Assembly (NCBI RefSeq): GCF_043642205.1
Contig: NZ_JBHZSG010000010.1
Coordinates: 41,169 to 105,168, forward strand
DNA: 64,000 bases
Direction of reading: 5' to 3'
Source of the DNA: Thalassotalea_A litorea
Lineage (GTDB): Bacteria > Pseudomonadota > Gammaproteobacteria > Enterobacterales > Alteromonadaceae
Made by a program: the position numbers and the translations under genes. Of the stretch, positions 36,818-44,713 are shown one piece after another. The stretch's first letter is position 1; each line of letters starts with the position of its first letter. Under the pieces are notes generated by a model that worked only from the letters and a program-made list of their open reading frames with translations, was not told where the DNA came from and made no database searches.

Positions 36818-37482
36818 TAACCCATCAGATAAATGTATACCGCCAGAAAATGACAGACACTGCCAGCCAGCACAAACATATGCCAGATAGCGTGATTAAA
36901 GGGGATTTTCTTAACGGCATAAAATACCGCGCCCAGGGTATATGCCGCGCCACCGCTGGCCAATAGAATCAAAGCACCGGTTGCAACATTGCTAATCATC
37001 TCGGGTAGGGCGATTACCACCAGCCAACCCATGGCAAGGTATGTTGCTAATGAAACCTTCGGAAAGCGCTGGCGAAATACTAGCTTAAATAAGATCCCGG
37101 CAATGGCCAATGTCCAGACAATGGATAGAATGGCGTAACCCCAGGCATTTTCAAGCGATATCAGCATAAACGGGGTATAGGTGCCGGCTATCAGTAAATA
37201 AATCGCACAATGGTCGACAAGCTTCAATACTGACTTTACCGACTGATGAGTAATGCTGTGGTATAAGGTGGATGCTAAAAACAGCACTATCATCGATGTG
37301 CCATAGATAATAGCACTGGTCATTTGCGCCGCATCGGATGCTACCATGATCATTAAGGTCAAGGCTGCGACACTTAACATCGCACCAACACCATGAGTAA
37401 TGGAGTTTAAGAGTTCTTCGACAAAGGAATACCCTTGACGCAGGTTCTGTTGAATATTTTGCGGAATAATTTGACCGGACAT
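36817..37482 (-). CDS. Hemolysin III family (PAQR-like) membrane protein
   Basis: A 221-residue protein with seven predicted membrane helices. It carries SFVEELLNSITHGVGAM at the start and conserved metal-site residues: the His in this segment, SxxxH in STLYHS, and the C-terminal H-x-x-x-H pair in NHAIWHMFVLAGSVCHF. Similar proteins (YqfA, HlyIII) affect membrane lipid balance or act as ceramidase-like hydrolases; hemolytic activity is not implied. A repeat hairpin array starts at its stop codon. Confidence 0.88.
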   Translation of the reverse strand: MSGQIIPQNIQQNLRQGYSFVEELLNSITHGVGAMLSVAALTLMIMVASDAAQMTSAIIYGTSMIVLFLASTLYHSITHQSVKSVLKLVDHCAIYLLIAGTYTPFMLISLENAWGYAILSIVWTLAIAGILFKLVFRQRFPKVSLATYLAMGWLVVIALPEMISNVATGALILLASGGAAYTLGAVFYAVKKIPFNHAIWHMFVLAGSVCHFLAVYIYLMG

Positions 37483-37654
37483 GAATGCGCCTGAGAATTG
37501 CTGGAAACAGGATAAATTATGCGCTGAAGTGCAGGTGATTTCAAATGAAGTTTACGTGAATGGTCGGTGATTAAGGATAGTAGGGCCACCGGAAGCGCCA
37601 TGTAAATCCGCTCCCGGATACCCTTTAATTCGCTCACACGGTTGTGCGGCTGGG

Positions 37655-37822
37655 TTAAACTTCTTCTAGCAGATGCTCTAACGAGTTGTCATAACTGAGA
37701 AGTTCTTTTTCTAGAGCCAGTTTTTCCTTAAATTGTTCTATTTCGCGCCATTTACGTTTTTTGCTTGTTTTAGTTTTAGTTTTCTCTTCGAAAATTTCCA
37801 TTAAGCTCTCAATTGGATCCAT
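37655..37822 (-). CDS. DUF3545 family protein
   Basis: A 55-residue protein beginning MDPIESLMEIFEEKTKTKTS with the family core KKRKWREIEQFKEKLALEKEL, a charged helix likely to form a coiled coil. DUF3545 proteins are widespread small gammaproteobacterial proteins without a known role; the basic KKRKWR patch suggests nucleic-acid or ribosome contact, which is only a guess. AGGAG stands eight bases before the ATG at 37822. Confidence 0.85.
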   Translation of the reverse strand: MDPIESLMEIFEEKTKTKTSKKRKWREIEQFKEKLALEKELLSYDNSLEHLLEEV

Positions 37823-37920
37823 AATATTAGCTCCTGCCGATTACAATTGATTTCAAAGACACTTTTTTAATACCACAAAAAAAAATTGAAGAAAACACCT
37901 ATTTGTAAAAAAAACAGACA

Positions 37921-37949
37921 AAAAAAGCGGTTTAAAACCGCTTTTTTTG
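37921..37949 (-). terminator. Strong bidirectional terminator after the transaldolase gene
   Basis: A perfect stem AAAGCGGTTT/AAACCGCTTT (within 37921-37949), flanked by A and T runs on each side. It ends the transaldolase transcript, whose stop is at 37976. It could also stop transcripts arriving from the other direction. Confidence 0.92.
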
Positions 37950-37975
37950 ATTATTTATTGCGCAAACCGTATGGA

Positions 37976-38929
37976 TTACAATAAGTTGCGCAATTTTTCT
38001 TCAAGTTTAATTTGATCTACCGTAAACCCTCGGATCCCTTCCGCAAGTTTTTCTGTTGCCATGGCATCTTCATTCATCAACCAGCGAAACTGACTTTCTG
38101 TAAGGGACGCATCCGGCGCTGACGTTTCGTTATTGTCTTGCAGCTTTTGCTCGACCGGTTGAGAAGATTCCGACAGCTCTGCCAATAATGCCGGACTGAT
38201 GGTTAACCGATCACAACCAGCAAGTTCGAGAATTTCATCTTTATTGCGGAAACTGGCACCCATCACGATGGTGTTGTAACCATGTTGTTTATAGTAGTTA
38301 TAGATCTGTGTTACTGAGATAACACCTGGATCTTCAGCCGCAGGGTAGCCTTCTTTACCGGTGGATTTTTTGTACCAGTCAAGAATTCGACCAACAAACG
38401 GGGAAATCAGAAAAACGCCGGCTTCGGCACAGGCTCGTGCCTGAGCAAAGCTAAATAACAGTGTCAGGTTACAGTTAATGCCTTGTTGTTCAAGCTGTTC
38501 GGCGGCACGAATCCCTTCCCAGGTTGAAGCGATTTTGATCAGTATTTTATCTTTACCAATCCCATGTTGCTCATACAAACCGATAAGTTTTTTCGCTTTT
38601 TCTACCGTTGCTTGGGTATCAAATGACAAGCGCGAATCCACTTCCGTGGAGATACGGCCAGGGACAATTTTTAAAATCTCGACTCCAGTCAAAACCGAAA
38701 ACATATCTGCAGCTTCTACAATCTGTGCCTGCGCATCTTTTGTCTGTTGTTTTCCGTAGTCGATAGCCTGTTGCAATAGTGGCTGATAGCCAGCTAATTC
38801 AGATGCTTTAAGCAATAGTGATGGATTGGTCGTGGCATCTTGTGGTTGAAAGCGGGCGATCGCATCTACGTCGCCAGTATCGGCAACCACTGTGGTCATA
38901 GCCTTTAATTGAGATAACTGATCAGTCAT
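37976..38929 (-). CDS. tal: Transaldolase
   Basis: A 317-residue cytoplasmic enzyme of the pentose phosphate pathway, moving a dihydroxyacetone unit from sedoheptulose-7-phosphate to glyceraldehyde-3-phosphate. It begins MTDQLSQLKAMTTVVADTGD; the Schiff-base lysine is in KILIKIASTWEG near residue 132, and DATTNPSL is near 30. ATG at 38929 has AAGGAC ahead of it and gives the standard TalB length; an upstream ATG adds 11 unconserved residues. A small insert (~230-250, rich in Ser/Gln/Asp) appears before the last helices. Confidence 0.95.
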   Translation of the reverse strand: MTDQLSQLKAMTTVVADTGDVDAIARFQPQDATTNPSLLLKASELAGYQPLLQQAIDYGKQQTKDAQAQIVEAADMFSVLTGVEILKIVPGRISTEVDSRLSFDTQATVEKAKKLIGLYEQHGIGKDKILIKIASTWEGIRAAEQLEQQGINCNLTLLFSFAQARACAEAGVFLISPFVGRILDWYKKSTGKEGYPAAEDPGVISVTQIYNYYKQHGYNTIVMGASFRNKDEILELAGCDRLTISPALLAELSESSQPVEQKLQDNNETSAPDASLTESQFRWLMNEDAMATEKLAEGIRGFTVDQIKLEEKLRNLL

Positions 38930-39111
38930 TGTCTTGTCCTTTAAAAATGTAGCTGCAGCCATTGAAACGAAAAACGTATGCCTTTACAAGCGCTAATAGA
39001 GTAAATAATCGAATATATTATGATAATTACCAAATGTGACTGATCAAAAGTTGCGTTTGTTTAGTATTTACAGCCAAGCCTTATTCGTGACGCTAACCTG
39101 GCTCCCCTTGG

Positions 39112-39143
39112 ACGATCCCTTTTTAAAAGGATCGTGATATAGT
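39112..39143 (+). promoter_or_regulatory. Inverted repeat overlapping the probable yaaA promoter
   Basis: ACGATCC (39112-39118) and GGATCGT (39129-39135) form a palindrome that can extend through TTTT/AAAA with one bulged base. A good -10 (TATAGT, 39138-39143) lies just downstream, so a protein bound here would cover the -35 region. The regulator is unknown; yaaA is controlled by OxyR in E. coli, but this does not look like an OxyR site. Confidence 0.4.
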
Positions 39144-39184
39144 CTGACACAAATTAATTTCGTTGATTTAATGGAACTTAGCTA

Positions 39185-39961
39185 ATGCTTATTGTTGTAT
39201 CACCCGCAAAAAATCTTGATTATGAATCGCCACTCACTACCCAAGTGTTCAGCCAACCAGAATTATTAGATGACAGCCAGGAGCTTATTGAGCGTTGTCG
39301 TCAGTTAACGCCCGCAGAATTATCATCATTGATGTCAATCAGCGATAAGCTAGCTGGCCTGAATGCCGCAAGATTTGGAGAATGGAGCATGCCGTTTAAT
39401 CAGGACAATGCCAGACCTGCAGTATTAGCGTTCAATGGTGATGTATATACTGGCCTTGATGCGAAATCATTCAACGATGACGATTTCGGTTTTGCTCAGC
39501 AAAACCTGCGAATCCTTTCTGGCCTTTATGGCGTCTTACGGCCATTGGATTTAATGCAGGCCTATCGTTTAGAAATGGGCACTAAGCTTGATAATAATCG
39601 CGGCAGTAACTTGTATCAGTTCTGGGGTGACATCGTCACCGAAAAGCTTAATAAAACCCTGGTTGATGAATCAGATCCAGTTCTGATAAACCTGGCTTCT
39701 AACGAGTATTTCAAAGTGGTGAAAAAGAAAAAGCTGAATGCAGAGATTATCACTCCAGCGTTTAAAGACTGGAAAAATGGTGAATACAAAATGATCAGCT
39801 TTTTCGCCAAAAAAGCCCGGGGCCTGATGGCGCGCTATATTATCCAAAATCAATTGACTGACGTAGAACAGTTAAAAGGTTTTGATCTTGATGGTTATGG
39901 CTACAATGAAGCGTTATCGACAGATGCGGTGCCGGTGTTTACCCGTAAGCAAGTAGGCTAA
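39185..39961 (+). CDS. yaaA: Peroxide stress protein YaaA
   Basis: A 258-residue DUF328/UPF0246 protein, recognised at MLIVVSPAKNLDYESPL and by NGDVYTGLDAKSF, ILSGLYGVLRPLDLMQAYRLEMGT and NLASNEYFKVV. In E. coli YaaA lowers free intracellular iron during hydrogen peroxide stress and binds DNA. Length is standard. It is divergent from tal across a 255-base gap. Confidence 0.96.
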   Translation: MLIVVSPAKNLDYESPLTTQVFSQPELLDDSQELIERCRQLTPAELSSLMSISDKLAGLNAARFGEWSMPFNQDNARPAVLAFNGDVYTGLDAKSFNDDDFGFAQQNLRILSGLYGVLRPLDLMQAYRLEMGTKLDNNRGSNLYQFWGDIVTEKLNKTLVDESDPVLINLASNEYFKVVKKKKLNAEIITPAFKDWKNGEYKMISFFAKKARGLMARYIIQNQLTDVEQLKGFDLDGYGYNEALSTDAVPVFTRKQVG

Positions 39962-40048
39962 GAACGCAAACGGCGTTGCGCTGTGTGGTCGGTTACCGGG
40001 TTAATTTACAGTGATTAACCGCCGTTCACCATAGCAGCATGATGATGG

Positions 40049-40573
40049 ATGAAGTATTACATGCTTAGAAAAATCTTAAATAAGTTTAGCCCGATTATTT
40101 ATGTCCAAATATGGGAAAACCGCATCAGAGTCGTGGATACGAAAACAGGTAAAGAATTTGATGAAAAACCCTATCTATTGACCAGGGAAAACAGCAAAGG
40201 GGTTAAGGTTATAGCGGCAATTGGTAATAATGCTGAGCATGCAATATCCTCCAATGAAGAATCGATAAACCCATTTTCTCACCCTCGTTTTTTACTCAAT
40301 AATTTTTTCGTCGCTGAGAAAATTTTGCAGCATGCCATATATACATTAATCGGGAAGTTTTCTCTTAGACCAGCACCCACGATTGTAATCCACCCAATGG
40401 AAAAAATTGAGGGTGGACTGAGTCAGATTGAAGACAGGGCGTTTCGAGAATTAGCATTGGGAGCTGGTGCATATGACGTTGTTGTATACACGGGAAGCCC
40501 TTTGTGTATTAAGAGCATAGATATAGAAAACCTTAAAAAGCTGGACGATACTGTGAGCGCTGCGAGCATTTAA
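40049..40573 (+). CDS. MreB-like half-length protein
   Basis: A 174-residue protein. The segment ~108-155, RPAPTIVIHPMEKIEGGL followed by RAFRELALGAGAYDVVVYTGSP, resembles the MreB stretch RPSPRVLV...VERRAIRESALGAGAREVFLIEEP. The earlier part (AEKILQHAIYTLIGKF) fits the preceding MreB helix. The phosphate-1 loop (DLGTAN in MreB) is replaced, and the second actin lobe is absent, so ATP binding and filament formation are doubtful. ATG at 40061 is an alternative start. It opens the small-gene array. Similarity is by eye only. Confidence 0.6.
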   Translation: MKYYMLRKILNKFSPIIYVQIWENRIRVVDTKTGKEFDEKPYLLTRENSKGVKVIAAIGNNAEHAISSNEESINPFSHPRFLLNNFFVAEKILQHAIYTLIGKFSLRPAPTIVIHPMEKIEGGLSQIEDRAFRELALGAGAYDVVVYTGSPLCIKSIDIENLKKLDDTVSAASI

Positions 40574-40595
40574 TGTTGTATCGTTTGATTCCAAG

Positions 40596-40648
40596 TTTGA
40601 CGTTAATTAACTGAAAAGGTTAATGTCTTTAGTCAGCGAACAACGGCC
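40596..40648 (+). repeat. Recurring intergene spacer, copy A
   Basis: Begins TTTGACGTTAATTAACTGAA and continues with AAGGTTAATGTCTTTAG, then CAGCGAACAACGGCC. It aligns without gaps to copy E (42724) with most positions identical. It lies between the MreB-like gene and the DUF2306 gene. Confidence 0.85.
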
Positions 40649-40722
40649 ACGTACATGGAAAGTAACTAAATACAAATTTAATCGTTCACATAAAAAGTGA
40701 CTAGCAAATCAAAGGAAGGAAA

Positions 40723-41184
40723 ATGCTATTTATTACAATGACTCATGCTGCATTAGCAATTCTTGCTACAATCACCGGAGCATTTGTATTAGCTCGCAGG
40801 AAAGGCGATATTTCACATACAACACTGGGAAAAATTTTCGTTATTAGCATGATTCTAGTTAACCTATCGGCTTTTTCGTTTTGGCCGAAATATGGTTTCA
40901 CTTTCTTTCAGGTGCTGGCATTGTGGAATTTGATCTGGGTGTTGCTTGGTTATTATTATGCTTATAAAAAACCGAACAATAATTGGCTAGTGAATCACTA
41001 TTACTACATTTCATATGCCTATCTTGGTGTTCTCGCCGCGACAGTAGCTCGACTTCCCGTAACTTTAGAATTTGCACCTACTGAGTCGGCTTTGATTTCA
41101 TTGGTGGTAGTTTTCGGCTTTGGAGCTTACTATATCGAAAAGATTGGCAAAAAAGTTCGAGAGTACCGCTTGTCGCTTAGATGA
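40723..41184 (+). CDS. DUF2306-type membrane protein
   Basis: A 153-residue inner-membrane protein with four predicted helices. The early MTHAALAI and the GDISHTTLGKIFVISMI stretch resemble DUF2306 proteins, which have no known biochemical role. AAGGAAGG stands a few bases before the ATG. It is the second gene of a same-strand set of small genes with repeated spacers. Confidence 0.72.
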   Translation: MLFITMTHAALAILATITGAFVLARRKGDISHTTLGKIFVISMILVNLSAFSFWPKYGFTFFQVLALWNLIWVLLGYYYAYKKPNNNWLVNHYYYISYAYLGVLAATVARLPVTLEFAPTESALISLVVVFGFGAYYIEKIGKKVREYRLSLR

Positions 41185-41193
41185 TGTTCAATA

Positions 41194-41231
41194 GTTATGT
41201 CTCTGAAGAGCGAGCAACGGCCGTTCAAGAG
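41194..41231 (+). repeat. Recurring intergene spacer, copy B
   Basis: GTTATGTCTCTGAAGAGCGA then GCAACGGCCGTTCAAGAG. It matches the right half of copies A, C and E; the left TTTGACGT half is missing. It follows the DUF2306 gene by ten bases. Confidence 0.8.
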
Positions 41232-41307
41232 ATTTAGATTTATGCTTTTTTACTGGTCACATGGTAAATCACTCAACGACATAAATTACAAGAACAATGG
41301 ATAAAGT

Positions 41308-41883
41308 TTGACCGGATTAAAAATCGTCTTTGCAACAATCAGTGAAAAATATTTATTGCTAGCCACAACTATTGGTGTGTTCTTAGCTTCTAAATATTTC
41401 TTCAACAGCTCTATCATATCGTTGGGCATCTGTTTGGTTTATTTCTTCTGCCTGTATTGTTTGGCAGTTGGACCAAGACATTTAGCGATGAGACGGAATT
41501 TAGCCTTGTTGGAAAGTGATACTGAGTTGATAGATACGGGCATAACACCATACTCCCCTGAGATGGAATTTTTTGAAGAAGATTCTCAAAAATGGTTTTC
41601 TGGGCGAGGGATGATTATGGAGCTTACCGGAAATTACCAAACGAAACTTTCTAAACAAGGGGTTCTTCTTCATTGCTGCGAGATTCCTTATTCCTCCGTA
41701 TATGTTATTCCTTGGGGAAACATAAAACATATAAATACAACTAGCGAAACTATGGCGATAATTGAAAGTGTGTATGAAATATCGTTTGATACAGATCGGG
41801 CTATTCATATACCTCTTAAAGAGGAAAACTTCATACGATTAAAAGCCCATAGTACAGACCAATTAGCAGGTCGAAGCACCTGA
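41308..41883 (+). CDS. Membrane-anchored hypothetical protein, 191 residues
   Basis: No family recognised. Two hydrophobic segments at ~12-30 and ~38-58 are followed by a cytoplasmic domain of ~130 residues that reads like a YcxB-like/PH-like beta sandwich (SKQGVLLHCCEIPYSSVYVI, then PWGNIKHI). The start is uncertain: TTG at 41308 is the only usable codon upstream of the first helix, and no good ribosome site is seen. Confidence 0.6.
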   Translation: MTGLKIVFATISEKYLLLATTIGVFLASKYFFNSSIISLGICLVYFFCLYCLAVGPRHLAMRRNLALLESDTELIDTGITPYSPEMEFFEEDSQKWFSGRGMIMELTGNYQTKLSKQGVLLHCCEIPYSSVYVIPWGNIKHINTTSETMAIIESVYEISFDTDRAIHIPLKEENFIRLKAHSTDQLAGRST

Positions 41884-41934
41884 TAAAGGTGAAACTCAAT
41901 GTTTAACTGTAGGCTGGAGCTCAAAGAACTCAAA

Positions 41935-41986
41935 CTTGACGTCAATTCTGTGGAAAGGTTAATGTCTCAGAAGAGCGATCAAGAGT
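41935..41986 (+). repeat. Recurring intergene spacer, copy C
   Basis: CTTGACGTCAATTCTGTGGA, then AAGGTTAATGTCTCAG, AAGAGCGATCAAGAG and CATTCAAGG. It is ungapped against copies A and E over the first 46 bases and ends 18 bases before the next start codon. Confidence 0.85.
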
Positions 41987-42004
41987 CATTCAAGGAATTG
42001 CAAT

Positions 42005-42340
42005 ATGGCTTTAAAAGTATTCAAGGTTTCAACTGTTGTAGCGCTAGTTTTGTCACCCTTTAACGCTATGGCTAATAGTGATGGTGCCTGTTCAGAATCA
42101 AACTTTGATTTTGTGATGACTAAGCTGAATGACAATAAGTTTACAGACAATGGGCTGACCCAGGAAGAGTTTAGCAAAACCATTCCTAATCCAAGCCCCG
42201 TCTGCGAAATTAAAAATGATTTGATGAGCGATGGACTAGCTTTTACCGTGTATAAAGAAGGTGTAGACTCTCAATTTTACATAAGCGTATACAACGGATT
42301 AAACGGCTCTGTTAAGTATTTTGGACCGTTTGAACTTTAA
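42005..42340 (+). CDS. Secreted hypothetical protein, 111 residues
   Basis: No family recognised. A signal peptide ending NAMA is followed by a small acidic domain with two cysteines (GACSES and PVCEIK), which may form one disulfide in the periplasm. CAAGG lies about 16 bases before the ATG as part of spacer copy C, and no better ribosome site is seen. Confidence 0.62.
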   Translation: MALKVFKVSTVVALVLSPFNAMANSDGACSESNFDFVMTKLNDNKFTDNGLTQEEFSKTIPNPSPVCEIKNDLMSDGLAFTVYKEGVDSQFYISVYNGLNGSVKYFGPFEL

Positions 42341-42342
42341 CG

Positions 42343-42379
42343 ATTAGGTCTGCAATGAGCGATAAGCAGCCGTTCAAGG
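42343..42379 (+). repeat. Recurring intergene spacer, copy D
   Basis: GATTAGGTCTGCAATGAGCG, then ATAAGCAGCCGTTCAAGG. This is the right half only and runs to within 19 bases of the next start. It begins two bases after the preceding stop codon. Confidence 0.8.
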
Positions 42380-42397
42380 TTTAATAATTAGCGGGTA

Positions 42398-42712
42398 ATG
42401 CATATTAAGAAGTTATGGGAAAGTATGGGGCCTAAAAATCACACATCTGAATTACGGCAGTTGATTAAAGATGCACGCTGGGCAATGTGGGCGTTTGCGA
42501 CTATCAATATCTTGGTGTTAGTTGTGCTTGTGATTGATGGCATGAATAACATGTTCGTTTTCATGGCCGTGTTTCTTCAAGTATTCCTATTTCTAATCTG
42601 GTTACTGCCAGTATTTCTATACCAAGTTTTAATCAAAAAGCTTTCATTAAAATATGCTTTATACACATCTTTCGCATCATACAAAGAAGCGCTTGGTCAC
42701 CTTTCATGGTAA
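42398..42712 (+). CDS. Small membrane protein, 104 residues
   Basis: No family recognised. Two membrane helices (~30-50 and ~53-76) follow a charged N-terminal segment, and the C terminus is cytoplasmic and aromatic. ATG at 42398 is preceded by AGCGGG. It belongs to the same-strand small-gene set. Confidence 0.58.
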   Translation: MHIKKLWESMGPKNHTSELRQLIKDARWAMWAFATINILVLVVLVIDGMNNMFVFMAVFLQVFLFLIWLLPVFLYQVLIKKLSLKYALYTSFASYKEALGHLSW

Positions 42713-42723
42713 AAGGATATTAG

Positions 42724-42774
42724 TTTGACGTTAACTTGCTGAAAAGGTTAATGTCTTTAAAGAGCGATAAGCGG
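42724..42774 (+). repeat. Recurring intergene spacer, copy E
   Basis: TTTGACGTTAACTTGCTGAA, then AAGGTTAATGTCTTTAA and AGAGCGATAAGCGG. This full-length copy matches copy A without gaps, with about eight differences over 50 bases. It ends about 25 bases before the lipoprotein start. Confidence 0.85.
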
Positions 42775-42799
42775 AAATTATATAAGGAAGTGGTATCAA

Positions 42800-43471
42800 G
42801 TGAAACGCGGTTTAATACTCATATTTTTATGCTCATTGATGTCATGTGGTAAAAATGATTACGCTTATCTTTTATTTAATGACACAAAAATTTGTGTTCC
42901 ATCGGAGTACGTGCCTGGCCTCTCACCATTTGGCCAATGGATAGAAGATAACGTTGATGGATTAGACTCAAGCGACGGCAGTGAAATAATTAGAATACCT
43001 CCAGAGGTAATCAAGAGTTATGTCCCAGACTACACGATCAGCCACATCAATAAGCACGGCGTTGATTTACGGCACGAAATAAGTGGTATTGCTTATAAAA
43101 CCTCAAGTATTGGCTCTCCAGATGGTATGGCTCATACCGCTTGGCAGGTTTATGAAAAAAACGAAAATCCACTGGTTGTAATGGAAGAGTCTGGTCACTA
43201 TAGAATTTATCCTTGGGGCTATGAATCCTTTTCTTGGGATTTAGTAAAGTCACCGCCGCCTGAAGTTCCTACAGAAAATTTTCCTGATGATTGGTATATA
43301 GGTTACTGTGGGAATACAACGGACTCTTGTTTTCAGTCAATAACTTATAAAGACATATGGTATCAGTATCATCTTCAGCTTAACGATTTAGAAGTTAGAG
43401 ATGAAGTTGAAAGTGCATTATTTTCGCTGTTTGAATCATGGGAAAACAATTGCAACAACCATACTTCTTGA
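42800..43471 (+). CDS. Hypothetical lipoprotein, 223 residues
   Basis: Starts with GTG at 42800; AAGGAAG at 42784-42790 is nine bases upstream. The protein begins MKRGLILIFLCSLMSCGKND, a short lipoprotein signal with a SLMSC lipobox. The rest contains two later cysteines (GYCGNTTDSC) and tryptophan-rich strands. No family recognised. It is the last gene of the small-gene set and is followed by an inverted fragment of the spacer and then an IS30 element. Confidence 0.62.
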   Translation: MKRGLILIFLCSLMSCGKNDYAYLLFNDTKICVPSEYVPGLSPFGQWIEDNVDGLDSSDGSEIIRIPPEVIKSYVPDYTISHINKHGVDLRHEISGIAYKTSSIGSPDGMAHTAWQVYEKNENPLVVMEESGHYRIYPWGYESFSWDLVKSPPPEVPTENFPDDWYIGYCGNTTDSCFQSITYKDIWYQYHLQLNDLEVRDEVESALFSLFESWENNCNNHTS

Positions 43472-43484
43472 ACGGCTGTTTCTG

Positions 43485-44713
43485 GCTGTGAGTTCAAGCG
43501 GTGAGTGCAACGCTATCCTTATACTAACTTGAGGAGCGACTGCATGAAACAGAAAAAGCGTGAATACTTTACCGCCGCGCAAAAAACAATTATCTGGGAT
43601 AGATATAAGCAAGGCGATACTTTGCATGAAATCGCAAGGATGTTTAATCGCGGCCATACTTCAATTCTACCTACTATCTACAACGCCGGAGGAATTCGTC
43701 CTCCAGAAAGAAAGCGCCACCCTAGCTCACTAACCCTTACTGAAAGAGAAGAAATCTCTAGAGGTTTAGCTTCCAAAAAGTCTCTCCGTGAAATCGCCAG
43801 GAAGCTCGGAAGGTCACCCTCAACTGTCTGTCGGGAAGTTAAACGACATGGCGGTTCAAAGTGCTATCGAGCAAATAAAGCCGATAAAGTTGCATGGGAA
43901 AACACGAAAAGGCCTAAAACTTGTAAGCTACTGGGGAACAAAGCATTATGCTTAATAATTGCTCGGAAAATGGCAACCGCATGGTCTCCACAACAAATAT
44001 CCGGGTGGCTGAAACGGAAGTATCCCGATAAAGAGGAGCTCCATGTGTCGCATGAGACCATTTACAAAACCCTTTATATCCAGGCTCGTGGAGCATTAAA
44101 GAAAGAGTTACAAAAACATTTGAGGACGCACAGGCCTGTTCGTAAGTCGAGAAAAACCACGCTAAAAGGCAAAGGTATAGGAGGCATTTCTGACGCAGTA
44201 CCAATCAGTGAAAGGCCTGCTTCAGTAGAAGACAGAGCCGTTCCTGGGCATTGGGAGGGTGACTTAATACAAGGCTCAAACAACAGCTATATCGTCACAT
44301 TAGTAGAGCGCCATTCACGATATGTCATGCTAGCCAAGGTCCCAAACAACAAAACGGTGACGGTTATAAAGGCATTAATCAAACAATCGAAAAAGCTGCC
44401 TACAGAGCTATATAAATCACTTACTTGGGATAGAGGAGCTGAACTATCAAATCATAAAGACTTCACGCTAGCGACCGACATACAGGTTTATTTCTGTGAT
44501 CCTAAGTGCCCATGGCAGCGTGGCTCAAATGAAAACACAAACAGGTTGCTGCGACAATATTTCCCAAAAGGTACTGACTTGAGCGTGCATTCTCAGTTAC
44601 GATTGAATCAGGTTGCAAGACAACTTAATGAAAGACCGAGAAAGACGCTAGAATATGAAACACCTGCTGAACGATTTAATGAGTGTGTTGCGTCCATCGG
44701 TTGAACTCACAGC
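43485..44713 (+). mobile_element. IS30-family insertion sequence
   Basis: A 1229-bp element bounded by imperfect inverted repeats that share GCTGTGAGTTCAA (left at 43485-43497, right as TTGAACTCACAGC at 44701-44713); the match continues patchily inward to ~28 bases. It holds one transposase gene filling most of its length. No clear short target duplication was found. On its right it abuts the first copy of a 212-bp hairpin repeat, on its left it follows the small-gene set. Confidence 0.88.
43544..44704 (+). CDS. IS30 family transposase
   Basis: A 386-residue DDE transposase that looks intact. An N-terminal helix-turn-helix region (SLREIARKLGRSPSTVCREV near residue 75) binds the ends. The catalytic residues are in WEGDLIQG (D, near 235), TWDRGAEL (D) and SNENTNRLLRQYFPKG (E). 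GAGGAG at 43531-43536 precedes the ATG at 43544; an earlier in-frame ATG at 43505 lies inside the terminal region. The gene ends nine bases before the right end of the element. Confidence 0.93.
   Translation: MKQKKREYFTAAQKTIIWDRYKQGDTLHEIARMFNRGHTSILPTIYNAGGIRPPERKRHPSSLTLTEREEISRGLASKKSLREIARKLGRSPSTVCREVKRHGGSKCYRANKADKVAWENTKRPKTCKLLGNKALCLIIARKMATAWSPQQISGWLKRKYPDKEELHVSHETIYKTLYIQARGALKKELQKHLRTHRPVRKSRKTTLKGKGIGGISDAVPISERPASVEDRAVPGHWEGDLIQGSNNSYIVTLVERHSRYVMLAKVPNNKTVTVIKALIKQSKKLPTELYKSLTWDRGAELSNHKDFTLATDIQVYFCDPKCPWQRGSNENTNRLLRQYFPKGTDLSVHSQLRLNQVARQLNERPRKTLEYETPAERFNECVASIG

Noticed and set aside
40049..40573. A truncated mreB pseudogene
   Set aside because: The frame is open to its own stop, the missing parts are not present as remnants nearby, and the N-terminal part is a different sequence rather than a decayed MreB loop.
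40574..43480. Integron attC sites
   Set aside because: The spacer copies lack a GTTRRRY/RYYYAAC core pair and no integrase is present. Only the layout resembles a cassette array.
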